Shown piece by piece: positions 56,588 to 64,000 of a DNA stretch of 64,000 nucleotides. Source of the DNA: Shimia sp. (GTDB lineage: Bacteria; Pseudomonadota; Alphaproteobacteria; Rhodobacterales; Rhodobacteraceae); assembly GCA_024224295.1 (NCBI GenBank), contig JAAENN010000345.1, forward strand, positions 1 to 64,000, written 5' to 3'. Under the pieces are notes generated by a model, which made no database searches, was not told the DNA's origin, and was given only the letters and a program-made list of their open reading frames with translations. How positions within the stretch are numbered: the first letter of the stretch is position 1; each line of letters begins with the position of its first letter. The translations under genes and the position numbers were made by a program.

Positions 56588-57892
56588 TCAACGGAAAGCG
56601 TACAATTCGCCTTTGCGGTTGACCACGTACAAAACGCCACCCGCGACAACAGGATTGGTGGCGGCACCATGTGGCAATTCAACTGTGTGAGTTAACAACC
56701 CGTTCCGCGGATTGTAAAATCGCACGACATCGTCCGTAGACGGAACGACAAGCTGTCCGCCAGCCAAGACCGGACCGTAGTGCGCATGCACCGCAGACTG
56801 TTTCATAGGTTTGTCTTTGATGAACTGCGGTAGGGTCTGGCCCCAAATCCGTGTGCCGTCACGGGCATCCAGACGCAGTAACTGATTTGTCTCAGATACT
56901 AGGAACACCGATCCACCTGCCGGGAAAACTGGGCTCAGCGCACCATGATCCGCGGTCCATTTGCGCACACCTGTCTCAGCCTCAAAGGCGGCCATGCGTC
57001 CGGAGTGGTTTGCGACATAGATTGTCTCGCCAACCACAACTGGATCGCCAGAGATATCCCCAACAGTGTTCACCGCTCGCCCTTGTCGTGTGTCGGACAG
57101 GCCCGCCGTCCAACGCGACACCCCACCGCGACGGAAAGCGGCCTGAATTTCACCAGATCCGTAGGGGAAAACCGCCAGACGATCTGTTACCGCGGGCGCG
57201 GCAGGGCTTTGCACATTTTGCACATTTGGAATCGACAACAGCTGCCACGCAACTTTGCCTGTTTCAACTTCCAGCGCCCAAGCAGTCGCATCGCCGGACA
57301 CAACATAAACCAGATCACCATAGACACTAGGTGAACCGCTACCAACGGCTTGAAATTTTTGCTCCCAAATATCTGCACCAGTGGCGGCGTCCAAAGCACG
57401 GATGCTGCCAAACCCAGTGGTCACAAATAGCTTCCCTTTGGCATATGCTAAGCCACCGGTCGAAGCCTGCCCTGCCTTGTCGCTAGGAGGAGTCAAGTCA
57501 CGTGACCAAAGCGTCTGACCGGACGTAGATGTCGCGTAAACGTTTGCCTCGGCATCTACAGTGAATATGCGGCCGTCAGCCACAACCGGATCAGCCGTAA
57601 TCCGAGATTTCCGGGACTCACTTTTGCCGATGGACGCCGACCAGATTAGACTCGGTTTTGATGCCAAAGCAGCGTTGGCAATCCGGCTACTCGGCGACCC
57701 AATCCGGCCAGTCCAACTTGCGTTTTTGGTGACTGCAGGCAGGTTTAAAGCCTGGTCCTGGTTATCGACGACCTCTTCTGATGGAAACAGATCTTCACGC
57801 TCTCCCACCAATATGATTTCAGGCTCTGCACAGGCAGCCAAAAAGGCAGCTGAAGCCACGCTCGCGACCAACATCCAAGACTTATTTTTCAC
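56588..57892 (-). CDS. bamB: Outer membrane assembly lipoprotein BamB
   Basis: A 434-residue lipoprotein of eight-bladed PQQ-like beta propeller fold. The signal MKNKSWMLVASVASAAFLAAC ends in lipobox FLAAC (Cys near 21). Propeller repeats are seen as ADPVVADGRIFTVDAEANVYATSTSGQTLWSRDL, GGLAYAKGKLFVTTGFGSIRALDAATGADIW and VYGDLVYVVSGDATAWALEVETGKVAW. BamB supports BamA in inserting outer-membrane proteins. I chose the GTG at 57,892, with GGGGGA upstream, over the GTG at 57,907. It lies 26 bp from yfgM and 48 bp before der, the same order as in E. coli. Confidence 0.92.
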   Translation of the reverse strand: MKNKSWMLVASVASAAFLAACAEPEIILVGEREDLFPSEEVVDNQDQALNLPAVTKNASWTGRIGSPSSRIANAALASKPSLIWSASIGKSESRKSRITADPVVADGRIFTVDAEANVYATSTSGQTLWSRDLTPPSDKAGQASTGGLAYAKGKLFVTTGFGSIRALDAATGADIWEQKFQAVGSGSPSVYGDLVYVVSGDATAWALEVETGKVAWQLLSIPNVQNVQSPAAPAVTDRLAVFPYGSGEIQAAFRRGGVSRWTAGLSDTRQGRAVNTVGDISGDPVVVGETIYVANHSGRMAAFEAETGVRKWTADHGALSPVFPAGGSVFLVSETNQLLRLDARDGTRIWGQTLPQFIKDKPMKQSAVHAHYGPVLAGGQLVVPSTDDVVRFYNPRNGLLTHTVELPHGAATNPVVAGGVLYVVNRKGELYAFR

Positions 57893-57918
57893 AGCTGTGT
57901 CCCCCACCCTGCGGTTTT

Positions 57919-58599
57919 TTATTGGTCAGCCAGAACCGGCACGGTTTCCGCTGGAGTTCCACCCAAAGCCACAATCAACTGAGATGCACGATTGCGCAAG
58001 CCTGAGGTGACAGCAGCATCCTGAATAAGAGCCTGTAGTTGAGAAATGGCCCCATCCACATCGCCTTCTTCTAGGCTTAGGAGGGCAAGTTGTTCCTGCG
58101 CAGACAAAGCCAGCGGCATGCCGGGACCAGCAAGCGCCTCAAGAGCGAGACGCCGGTCAGCAACTGACGTTTCTTTTGCAATTGCCAGTACCGCTTTGAA
58201 AGCAGCGATTTGACGATAGATCTCAGGCGTGTCTAGCTCGTTCGTTGTGATATTGCTTAGAGTGGCCGCCGCAGCCTCATCGGAACCTATTTCAATCTGA
58301 TGGGTGGCCAGCAACATATCGGACACAACCTGCGCATTCGGCGAGTCGGTCGTCAGTTCACTCAGCGCAGCTACACGCGCCTCTGCATCGCTGGACGCCA
58401 CCGCCGCGATCAAAGCATCCCCGGTTTCTTCTGCCGCTGCGCGGACCTTACTCTTTTGAACTTCGTTGAAGGCCGCTGCACCGACAATGGCGATCACAGC
58501 CACAACGGCAATCCAGCCATACCGGCGGATCAAACCGAAAAGGCGGTCACGGCGCACTTCTTCGGTGACTTCTTCGATGAAACTGTCGGTATTGCTCAC
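57919..58599 (-). CDS. YfgM-like periplasmic TPR protein
   Basis: A 226-residue single-pass membrane protein. The cytoplasmic N-terminus (EEVTEEVRRDRLFGLIRRYG) is followed by a helix (about 27-45) and a periplasmic TPR-like domain (about 50-210) with helix pairs such as IYRQIAAFKAVLAIAKETSVADRRLALEAL and AQEQLALLSLEEGDVDGAISQLQALI. The arrangement matches YfgM/PF09976, which in E. coli links the Sec translocon to periplasmic chaperones. It is the first gene of the yfgM-bamB-der block. The C-terminus is truncated in TPR number relative to longer homologues. Confidence 0.88.
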   Translation of the reverse strand: MSNTDSFIEEVTEEVRRDRLFGLIRRYGWIAVVAVIAIVGAAAFNEVQKSKVRAAAEETGDALIAAVASSDAEARVAALSELTTDSPNAQVVSDMLLATHQIEIGSDEAAAATLSNITTNELDTPEIYRQIAAFKAVLAIAKETSVADRRLALEALAGPGMPLALSAQEQLALLSLEEGDVDGAISQLQALIQDAAVTSGLRNRASQLIVALGGTPAETVPVLADQ

Positions 58600-58826
58600 G
58601 CCTGCTCTCCTGTCGGTTTGCCTTGTCTTATCGTTTTGTTTTCAAAGTGCCAAGTACCGTAGCAACCACACATCGGTGACACGGGTTTTTTACGTCCAAT
58701 ATGTGAATTTTGAACCGATGAGTCCAAATTCTCGCATCTGAGGTTGTTTCTCCGCGCGCGAACGCCAATATGTCGTTGAATATTTGTGCGCGGGAGGGCG
58801 CACGTTAAAGCAACAGGGGCCATTCA
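58600..58826. other. Divergent region between yfgM and the RND pump genes
   Basis: No protein gene or convincing RNA gene. It must hold the promoters of both divergent transcription units. No clear -35/-10 pair or operator could be assigned, and no regulator gene (TetR-type) lies beside the pump genes. Confidence 0.5.
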
Positions 58827-60071
58827 ATGCGGCTTATTCCAGTCATGACCGCACTTTTAGTGTCGGCAATTTTATATTTTGTAGTGGTTGAGCGAGATCG
58901 CTTGGCCGCATTTGCCGGAAACGGCGCGCCTGAAGAGACGGCTGATACCGCCCCTCAGACACAAACAGAGATGGCTGAAACGCCCTCTGCGACGTCTGGT
59001 CTCATTCGCGTGGTCGCCGTCAGAAGTGAAGCCCGCACCATCGACAGCGCGGTTGTCCTGCGGGGCGAAACCGAAGCCGACCGTCAGGTAGAGGTGCGTG
59101 CTGAAACCAGCGGTCTGGTAATCACTGAACCGCTGCGCCGCGGCTCTCATGTTACTGCAGGCCAAGAGCTTTGCCGCCTTGACGTTGGCACCAGTACTGC
59201 GGTGCTGGCAGAAGCAAAAGCCCGCCTGCTGGAAGCAAGGGCGCGCATTCCAAGCGCGCAGGCCTCAGTTGCTGAGGCTGAAGCCAGGCTGGAAGAGGCC
59301 AAAATCAACGACAACGCAGCTCGAAAGCTTTCCGAAGGTGGCTTTGCCTCCTCTACTCGTGTCGCCAGCACCGCCGCCAGCGTGCGCGCGGCGGAAGCTG
59401 CAATTCAATCGGCCACCTCAGGTCTGGAAAGCACTCAAGCGGGTATCGAATCGGCACAGGCGTTGGTTGCTGCCGCCGAACGCGAAGTTGACCGCCTGAC
59501 CATGACTGCGCCGTTTGATGGCCTTTTGGAAAGCCGTACAGCCGAGTTGGGCAGCCTCATGCAACCGGGTAGCCTCTGCGGTACTGTGCTTCGTCTGGAT
59601 CCCATCCGCGTGGTTGGCTTTGTGCCGGAAACCGACATCAACCGTGTGAACGAAGGCTCGCTGGCTGGCGCACGTTTGACGACCGGCCAAGAGGTCACCG
59701 GTCAGGTGACCTTTGTGTCCCGCTCTGCCGACCCACAGACCCGCACCTTCCGGGTGGAAGTGACCGTACCAAACGAGGACCTTGTGATCCGTGACGGGCA
59801 AACCGCCGAGATTATGATCTCCGCGGACGGCGCCGCGGCACATTTCCTACCGCAATCCTCGTTGACGCTGAATGACGATGGCACGCTGGGCGTGCGGATT
59901 GTTGAAGAAGGCGGCGTGGTGGCCTTCAAAGCGGTGGATCTGCTCCGGGATGGCACTGACGGCATTTGGGTTGGCGGCTTACCAGCGCAGGCCAGCGTAA
60001 TCGTGGTTGGACAAGAGTTTGTGGTTGAGGGTGTCACAGTCGCGCCTACCTACAAGGAGCCTGTGCAATGA
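58827..60071 (+). CDS. RND efflux periplasmic adaptor (membrane fusion protein)
   Basis: A 414-residue adaptor of the HlyD/AcrA-MexA class. The N-terminus has one membrane anchor (VMTALLVSAILYFVVVERD), with no lipobox. Then come a lipoyl/barrel half (VVLRGETEADRQVEVRAETSGLVITEPLRRGSHVTAGQELCRLD), a coiled-coil hairpin (about 130-220, Ala/Glu-rich), the second lipoyl half (MTAPFDGLLESRTAELGSLMQPG) and a beta barrel (about 255-345, with GQVTFVSRSADPQTRTFRVEV). It is coupled to the pump gene by a 4-bp overlap. No outer-membrane TolC gene is adjacent. Confidence 0.92.
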   Translation: MRLIPVMTALLVSAILYFVVVERDRLAAFAGNGAPEETADTAPQTQTEMAETPSATSGLIRVVAVRSEARTIDSAVVLRGETEADRQVEVRAETSGLVITEPLRRGSHVTAGQELCRLDVGTSTAVLAEAKARLLEARARIPSAQASVAEAEARLEEAKINDNAARKLSEGGFASSTRVASTAASVRAAEAAIQSATSGLESTQAGIESAQALVAAAEREVDRLTMTAPFDGLLESRTAELGSLMQPGSLCGTVLRLDPIRVVGFVPETDINRVNEGSLAGARLTTGQEVTGQVTFVSRSADPQTRTFRVEVTVPNEDLVIRDGQTAEIMISADGAAAHFLPQSSLTLNDDGTLGVRIVEEGGVVAFKAVDLLRDGTDGIWVGGLPAQASVIVVGQEFVVEGVTVAPTYKEPVQ

Positions 60072-63000
60072 CCGGAGCCATCACCTGGGCCGCTGAAAGG
60101 GCCCGAATGATTCTGGCGTTCATCGTGATTTCCCTCGTGATTGGCGCCTTTTCCTACGCCAGCTTGCCGAAAGAAGGCGAGCCGGACATCGATATTCCAA
60201 TTCTTTACGTGTCGGTGAGTTATCCGGGCATTTCCGCAGAAGACGCGGAAAGCCTACTGGTGAAGCCAATGGAAACCGAGGCTGTTGATCTGGACGGTCT
60301 CGACAAAATGACCGGCATCGCCTCCGAAAACCACGCCTCGCTGTTGCTGGAGTTCGACTTTGGTTGGGACAAGAGTGCTACCATTGCCGATGTGCGTGAC
60401 GCAATGAACACCGCTTCGTCAAACTTCCCCGCGGGTGCAGAACAATACACGATCAACGAGATCAACTTCTCCGAATTTCCGATTGTGATCGTGAACCTTT
60501 CTGGCGATGTGCCCGAGCGGACTATGGCGCGTTTGGCCAAAGACCTGCAGGATGATTTTGAAGCAATCGACGCGGTTCTGGAAGCGCCCATTGCGGGCAA
60601 CCGCGACGAGATGGTTGAAGTGGTGATCGATCCGCTGCGCCTGGAATCCTACAATGTCACCGCGCCCGAACTGATCAGTGTTGTGCAAAACAACAACCAG
60701 TTGATTGCGGCCGGTGAAGTGGAAACCAACCAGGGCACCTTCTCGGTCAAAATTCCTTCGTCGTTCAACGATGTCTCCGACATTTACGAGCTGCCGGTGA
60801 AAACCAACGGCGAGCGGATTGTGACCCTCGGTGATCTGGCAGAGATCAATTTCACCTTTGAGGATCGGGCGGGCACTGCGCGGTTTGATGGGGAAAACAC
60901 GGTGGCCCTGCAGGTGGTGAAGGGCAAAGGCTACAACATCATCGACACCGTGGAACAGATCAAAATCACGCTGACTGCGGCACAGGAAAAATGGCCTGAA
61001 GAACTGCAGGCGGCGGTCCACGTTGGCACGTCCAATGACCAGAGCCGAACTGTGGGCTCGATGGTGAGCCAGCTTGAGGGCTCGGTTCTGACCGCGATTG
61101 CGCTGGTGATGATTGTGGTTCTGGCCTCGCTTGGCAGCCGCGCAGCAATGCTTGTGGGCTTTGCCATTCCAGCATCCTTCCTGCTGTGTTTTGCCTTCCT
61201 CGCACTGATGGGGGTCACCATCTCCAACATGGTGATGTTTGGTCTGATCCTTGCAGTGGGCATGCTGGTGGACGGGGCGATTGTTGTAGTGGAATACGCC
61301 GACAAACGCATCAAAGAGGGCGTCGGCCCGATGCACGCCTATGTTGAGGCGGCGCAGCGCATGTTCTGGCCCATTGTCAGCTCCACGGCGACCACGCTCT
61401 GTGCGTTCTTGCCAATGCTGTTCTGGCCGGGTGTGCCGGGTGAGTTCATGGGTATGCTGCCGGTGACGATGATCTTCGTTTTGTCGGCCTCGCTGCTGGT
61501 GGCGCTGATCTATCTGCCGGTTGTGGGCGGGATCTCCGGCCGATTGAGCCGTGTGTTTGATCGCGCCTCGCAGGTCCTGAAGAAACGCCTCCCTTGGGCA
61601 GTGCGTGCTTTGCTGGTGCCAATCCCGCTCTACGGCATGTTTGTGGGCCTGATGCAGATGTTGACCGTGACCTACGCGTCCGGTGACGAGGGTTCCACCG
61701 GTGCAGTCGCAGTTGGCGCCGTGCTGTTCGTGCTGTCAGCCTTTGCTGCGTCGATCACGATGAGTGCCGCTGAGATTGGCCGCAAACGACGCGCGGTGAA
61801 ATCCGGCTTCCGCCACAACGGCTTTGGCCACTTCATGCGCTTCATTGTGGGTAACCCGGTGATGCCACTGGTTACTATTGCTGCCGTCATCTTCACTGTT
61901 GTGTCGATCCTTAGCTATTTCGGTGAAAACAACAATGGCGTCGAATTCTTCGTGGAGACCGAGCCAGAACAGGCCACCGCCTATGTTCGTGCGCGCGGCA
62001 ACCTCTCGCTGGCGGAAAAAGACGCCATGGTGCGCAAGGCGGAAAACGTGATCATGAAGCACCCCGCGGTGATCAATGTGTTCTCCTTTGCCGGTGAAGG
62101 TGGCTTGGACACTGGTGGTCCGGGTGGCGGCAACTCTCCGCCCGATACCGTCGGGCAGGTTCAATTTGAGATCATCCCTTGGGATGAGCGTCCAACCGCC
62201 CGTGAAAAGTGGTTCTTTGGCAAGCTAGAGCGGGATGTCACCGCGCCAGACTTTGACGGCAATCGCGTATTGGACGAGTTAAACGCCGAGTTGGCAAAAT
62301 TGCCCGGCTTCTTTGTAGAAACCAGCCCCATTGAGCAGGGCCCTGGTTCCGGTAAGCCAATCCATCTGCGCATTCGTGGCGATGGCTGGGACATGCTCAA
62401 TGCGGCTGCATTAAGCGCACGGGAGACATTTGAAGCCACCTCTGGCCTCACTCTGGTGGAAGACACCCTGCCCTTACCCGGTATCGACTGGCAGATCGAC
62501 GTCGATGTTGCCAAAGCCGGTCGTTACGGCGCCGATGTGGCAACCGTAGGCGCCATGGTTCAGCTGGTCACGCGTGGCATCCTGCTGGACACCATGAGGG
62601 TGGACAGTTCGGACGAGGAAATCGAAATCCGTCTGCGCTTGCCGGACCAGGACCGCGTCCTGTCCACGCTCGACACGCTGAAAGTGCGCACCAACGACGG
62701 GCTTGTTCCACTGTCCAACTTCGTCACCCGGTTCCCTGTGCCCAAGCGCGCATCTATCAGTCGCGTGGATCAGGAACGCTATTACGACGTGAAGGCAGAC
62801 GTGGAGCCTGGTCTGGTGAAGGTTGTTACCGGTGAAGGCACAGAGCTTCAGACGCTTGCTTTCCTAAAAGCGCTGTCAGAAGGCGCTTCGACAAATGAGA
62901 CGGTGATCACCACACAAACTGGTGAAGACTTCACAGTCTTTGCCTTTGAAACTGCCACAACCGCTGACGAAATCCGCACTGCCCTAGAAGACGGTGCACG

Positions 63001-63946
63001 CCGTGTGCCGGTCACGGCTACAGAACGGATCGAAATTCTGACCAGCTGGCTGGAAACAAACCCGTTTGACCCGTCGATCAGCTGGGAATGGACCGGAGAC
63101 CAGGAAGAACAGGCCGAATCCGGCGCTTTCTTGTCCAAGGCCTTTTCTGCGGCACTAGGCCTGATGTTTGTAATCCTGCTGGCGCAGTTCAACAGTTTTT
63201 ACAACTCGGTTCTGGTCTTGTTGGCGGTGATTTTGTCCACAGCAGGCGTGCTTGTTGGTATGCTCGTCATGAACCAGACGTTTTCGATCATCATGACCGG
63301 GACAGGTATTGTGGCATTGGCGGGGATCGTGGTGAACAACAATATTGTTCTGATCGATACCTATCAGGAGTACAGCCGTTACATGCCCCGCATTGACGCT
63401 ATCGTACGAACGGCACAAAATCGCATCCGTCCGGTTCTGCTGACGACCATTACCACAATGGCCGGTTTGGCGCCTATGATGTTTGGCCTAAGCCTTGACT
63501 TCCTTAACGGCGGCTATTCGATCGATAGCCCTACGTCTTTGTGGTGGAAACAGCTGGCAACTGCCGTGGTCTTTGGCCTGGGAATCGCCACCGTGCTGAC
63601 TCTTGTGTTTACGCCTTCCATGTTGGCCGCGCGTGTCTGGGCAAGCACCTACTTCAACTGGATGATGCGCCTGCTGGCGCGCATGTCCTTTGGCCGCACA
63701 TCGCGTGCCGGTCAAGACTGGGCCTTGCGCCGCGCCGCACGTCAGGTGAAGCATCCGGTCCTGATGTGGGATGACACCACCGAAGTTGTGATGGAAAGCT
63801 CGGCGCCGACCTCACGCTCTTCGATGTCTGAGACACGTTCAACCAAGGTAGACCCGAACGATCTGGCCCCGGAAGTTGAAGCGCCGCGCACAGGCAAAGC
63901 AGCCAACAACACGCCCGATCCCAGTGGTATACAGGCGGCCGAATAA
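60068..63946 (+). CDS. RND efflux transporter permease
   Basis: A 1292-residue inner-membrane proton-driven pump of the AcrB/HAE type, longer than AcrB (1049). Helix TM1 follows MTGAITWAAERARMIL, periplasmic docking and porter domains are found at about 35-320 and 640-960, and TM4 carries GMLVDGAIVVVEYADKRI with Asp402. Two extra hydrophobic helices lie at about 515-570 between the two halves. TM10 is GIVVNNNIVLIDTYQEY. The proton-relay Asp-Asp of AcrB is Asp-Gly here, and the TM10 lysine is Asn1090. The C-terminal 90 residues form a hydrophilic, low-complexity tail. The substrate is unknown. Confidence 0.92.
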   Translation: MTGAITWAAERARMILAFIVISLVIGAFSYASLPKEGEPDIDIPILYVSVSYPGISAEDAESLLVKPMETEAVDLDGLDKMTGIASENHASLLLEFDFGWDKSATIADVRDAMNTASSNFPAGAEQYTINEINFSEFPIVIVNLSGDVPERTMARLAKDLQDDFEAIDAVLEAPIAGNRDEMVEVVIDPLRLESYNVTAPELISVVQNNNQLIAAGEVETNQGTFSVKIPSSFNDVSDIYELPVKTNGERIVTLGDLAEINFTFEDRAGTARFDGENTVALQVVKGKGYNIIDTVEQIKITLTAAQEKWPEELQAAVHVGTSNDQSRTVGSMVSQLEGSVLTAIALVMIVVLASLGSRAAMLVGFAIPASFLLCFAFLALMGVTISNMVMFGLILAVGMLVDGAIVVVEYADKRIKEGVGPMHAYVEAAQRMFWPIVSSTATTLCAFLPMLFWPGVPGEFMGMLPVTMIFVLSASLLVALIYLPVVGGISGRLSRVFDRASQVLKKRLPWAVRALLVPIPLYGMFVGLMQMLTVTYASGDEGSTGAVAVGAVLFVLSAFAASITMSAAEIGRKRRAVKSGFRHNGFGHFMRFIVGNPVMPLVTIAAVIFTVVSILSYFGENNNGVEFFVETEPEQATAYVRARGNLSLAEKDAMVRKAENVIMKHPAVINVFSFAGEGGLDTGGPGGGNSPPDTVGQVQFEIIPWDERPTAREKWFFGKLERDVTAPDFDGNRVLDELNAELAKLPGFFVETSPIEQGPGSGKPIHLRIRGDGWDMLNAAALSARETFEATSGLTLVEDTLPLPGIDWQIDVDVAKAGRYGADVATVGAMVQLVTRGILLDTMRVDSSDEEIEIRLRLPDQDRVLSTLDTLKVRTNDGLVPLSNFVTRFPVPKRASISRVDQERYYDVKADVEPGLVKVVTGEGTELQTLAFLKALSEGASTNETVITTQTGEDFTVFAFETATTADEIRTALEDGARRVPVTATERIEILTSWLETNPFDPSISWEWTGDQEEQAESGAFLSKAFSAALGLMFVILLAQFNSFYNSVLVLLAVILSTAGVLVGMLVMNQTFSIIMTGTGIVALAGIVVNNNIVLIDTYQEYSRYMPRIDAIVRTAQNRIRPVLLTTITTMAGLAPMMFGLSLDFLNGGYSIDSPTSLWWKQLATAVVFGLGIATVLTLVFTPSMLAARVWASTYFNWMMRLLARMSFGRTSRAGQDWALRRAARQVKHPVLMWDDTTEVVMESSAPTSRSSMSETRSTKVDPNDLAPEVEAPRTGKAANNTPDPSGIQAAE

Positions 63947-63967
63947 GCACTGTTGGTCCCCAAAACC

Positions 63968-63998
63968 AAAACGCGCCCTGCCGAGGGCGCGTTTTCAT
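63968..63998 (+). terminator. Terminator of the RND operon
   Basis: A 12-bp perfect stem, AAAACGCGCCCT (63968-63979) / AGGGCGCGTTTT (63984-63995), loop GCCG, tail CATTT at the window end. It lies 21 bp past the pump stop codon. Confidence 0.9.
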
Positions 63999-64000
63999 TT

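Noticed and set aside
60419-61336. 305-codon minus-strand frame opposite the RND pump
   Set aside because: His/Gln-rich translation with no family resemblance, inside a sense gene with clear RND landmarks.

Overview
The window reads as chromosomal DNA of an alphaproteobacterium of the Roseobacter group (Rhodobacterales). Support: a medium-high GC codon usage, an invasion-associated-locus-B protein, a class II DAHP synthase, the arginase / CtlX / ornithine cyclodeaminase set, the ccmA-ccmB-ccmC-ccmD-ccmG cluster beside secDF-yajC, and the yfgM-bamB-der block. The two IS remnants also resemble elements I associate with this group. This placement rests on recognising families by eye; no database was searched and the genus is not resolved.

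Layout. 1-3060: a three-gene operon (VOC glyoxalase, muconolactone-isomerase-like protein, ribbon-helix-helix protein), a small membrane protein and degenerate non-coding DNA ending at tRNA-Ser(GGA). 3300-7410: class II DAHP synthase diverging from a GlxA-type regulator, an exported protein and a PQQ-type sugar dehydrogenase. 7570-12880: a complete branched-chain amino acid ABC importer (livJ-livG-livF-livH-livM). 12940-15580: a HerA-like ATPase, two tandem small-RNA candidates and an IalB protein. 15640-18280: a KAS / ACP / LpxD set. 18310-20820: an L,D-transpeptidase diverging from a MepK-like endopeptidase. 20900-24870: a transmembrane-only ABC protein, a small membrane protein and a 780-residue ankyrin protein. 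24920-27600: TRAP permeases (DctQM, no DctP) and an exported sensor-like protein. 27600-29200: decayed DNA with two fused transposase remnants. 29200-32400: a zinc-uptake-like operon. 32400-33400: gene-poor DNA ending at tRNA-Leu(CAA). 33580-38080: YqaA/DedA, DsbB, then an Lrp regulator diverging from an arginine/citrulline/ornithine catabolic operon. 38100-45780: a DUF3445 haem demethylase-like protein, an alpha/beta hydrolase-OsmC fusion, a lipoprotein, an exported protein, purB, a TPR protein, fliG, DUF1223 and rpiB. 45860-49210: cytochrome c maturation. 49300-52250: secF-secD-yajC. 52470-54840: serS and a fatty acid desaturase. 55050-58600: der, bamB, yfgM. 58830-63950: an RND efflux pair.

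Most of the window is ordinary core metabolism and envelope biology. Several blocks bear on the envelope: lipid A acylation, 3-3 peptidoglycan cross-link formation and cleavage, Sec export, BamB/YfgM, and periplasmic thiol chemistry (DsbB, CcmG, DUF1223). I found no CRISPR array, prophage or obvious defence system. The most interesting signals are two tandem small-RNA candidates at 14,530-14,802, a 42-bp element built from 11-nt repeats that occurs twice (one copy inside a small Cys-rich reading frame between livG and livF), a candidate Zur site before the zinc operon, a non-canonical lpxD-ACP-KAS cluster, and a leader reading frame before the MepK-like gene.
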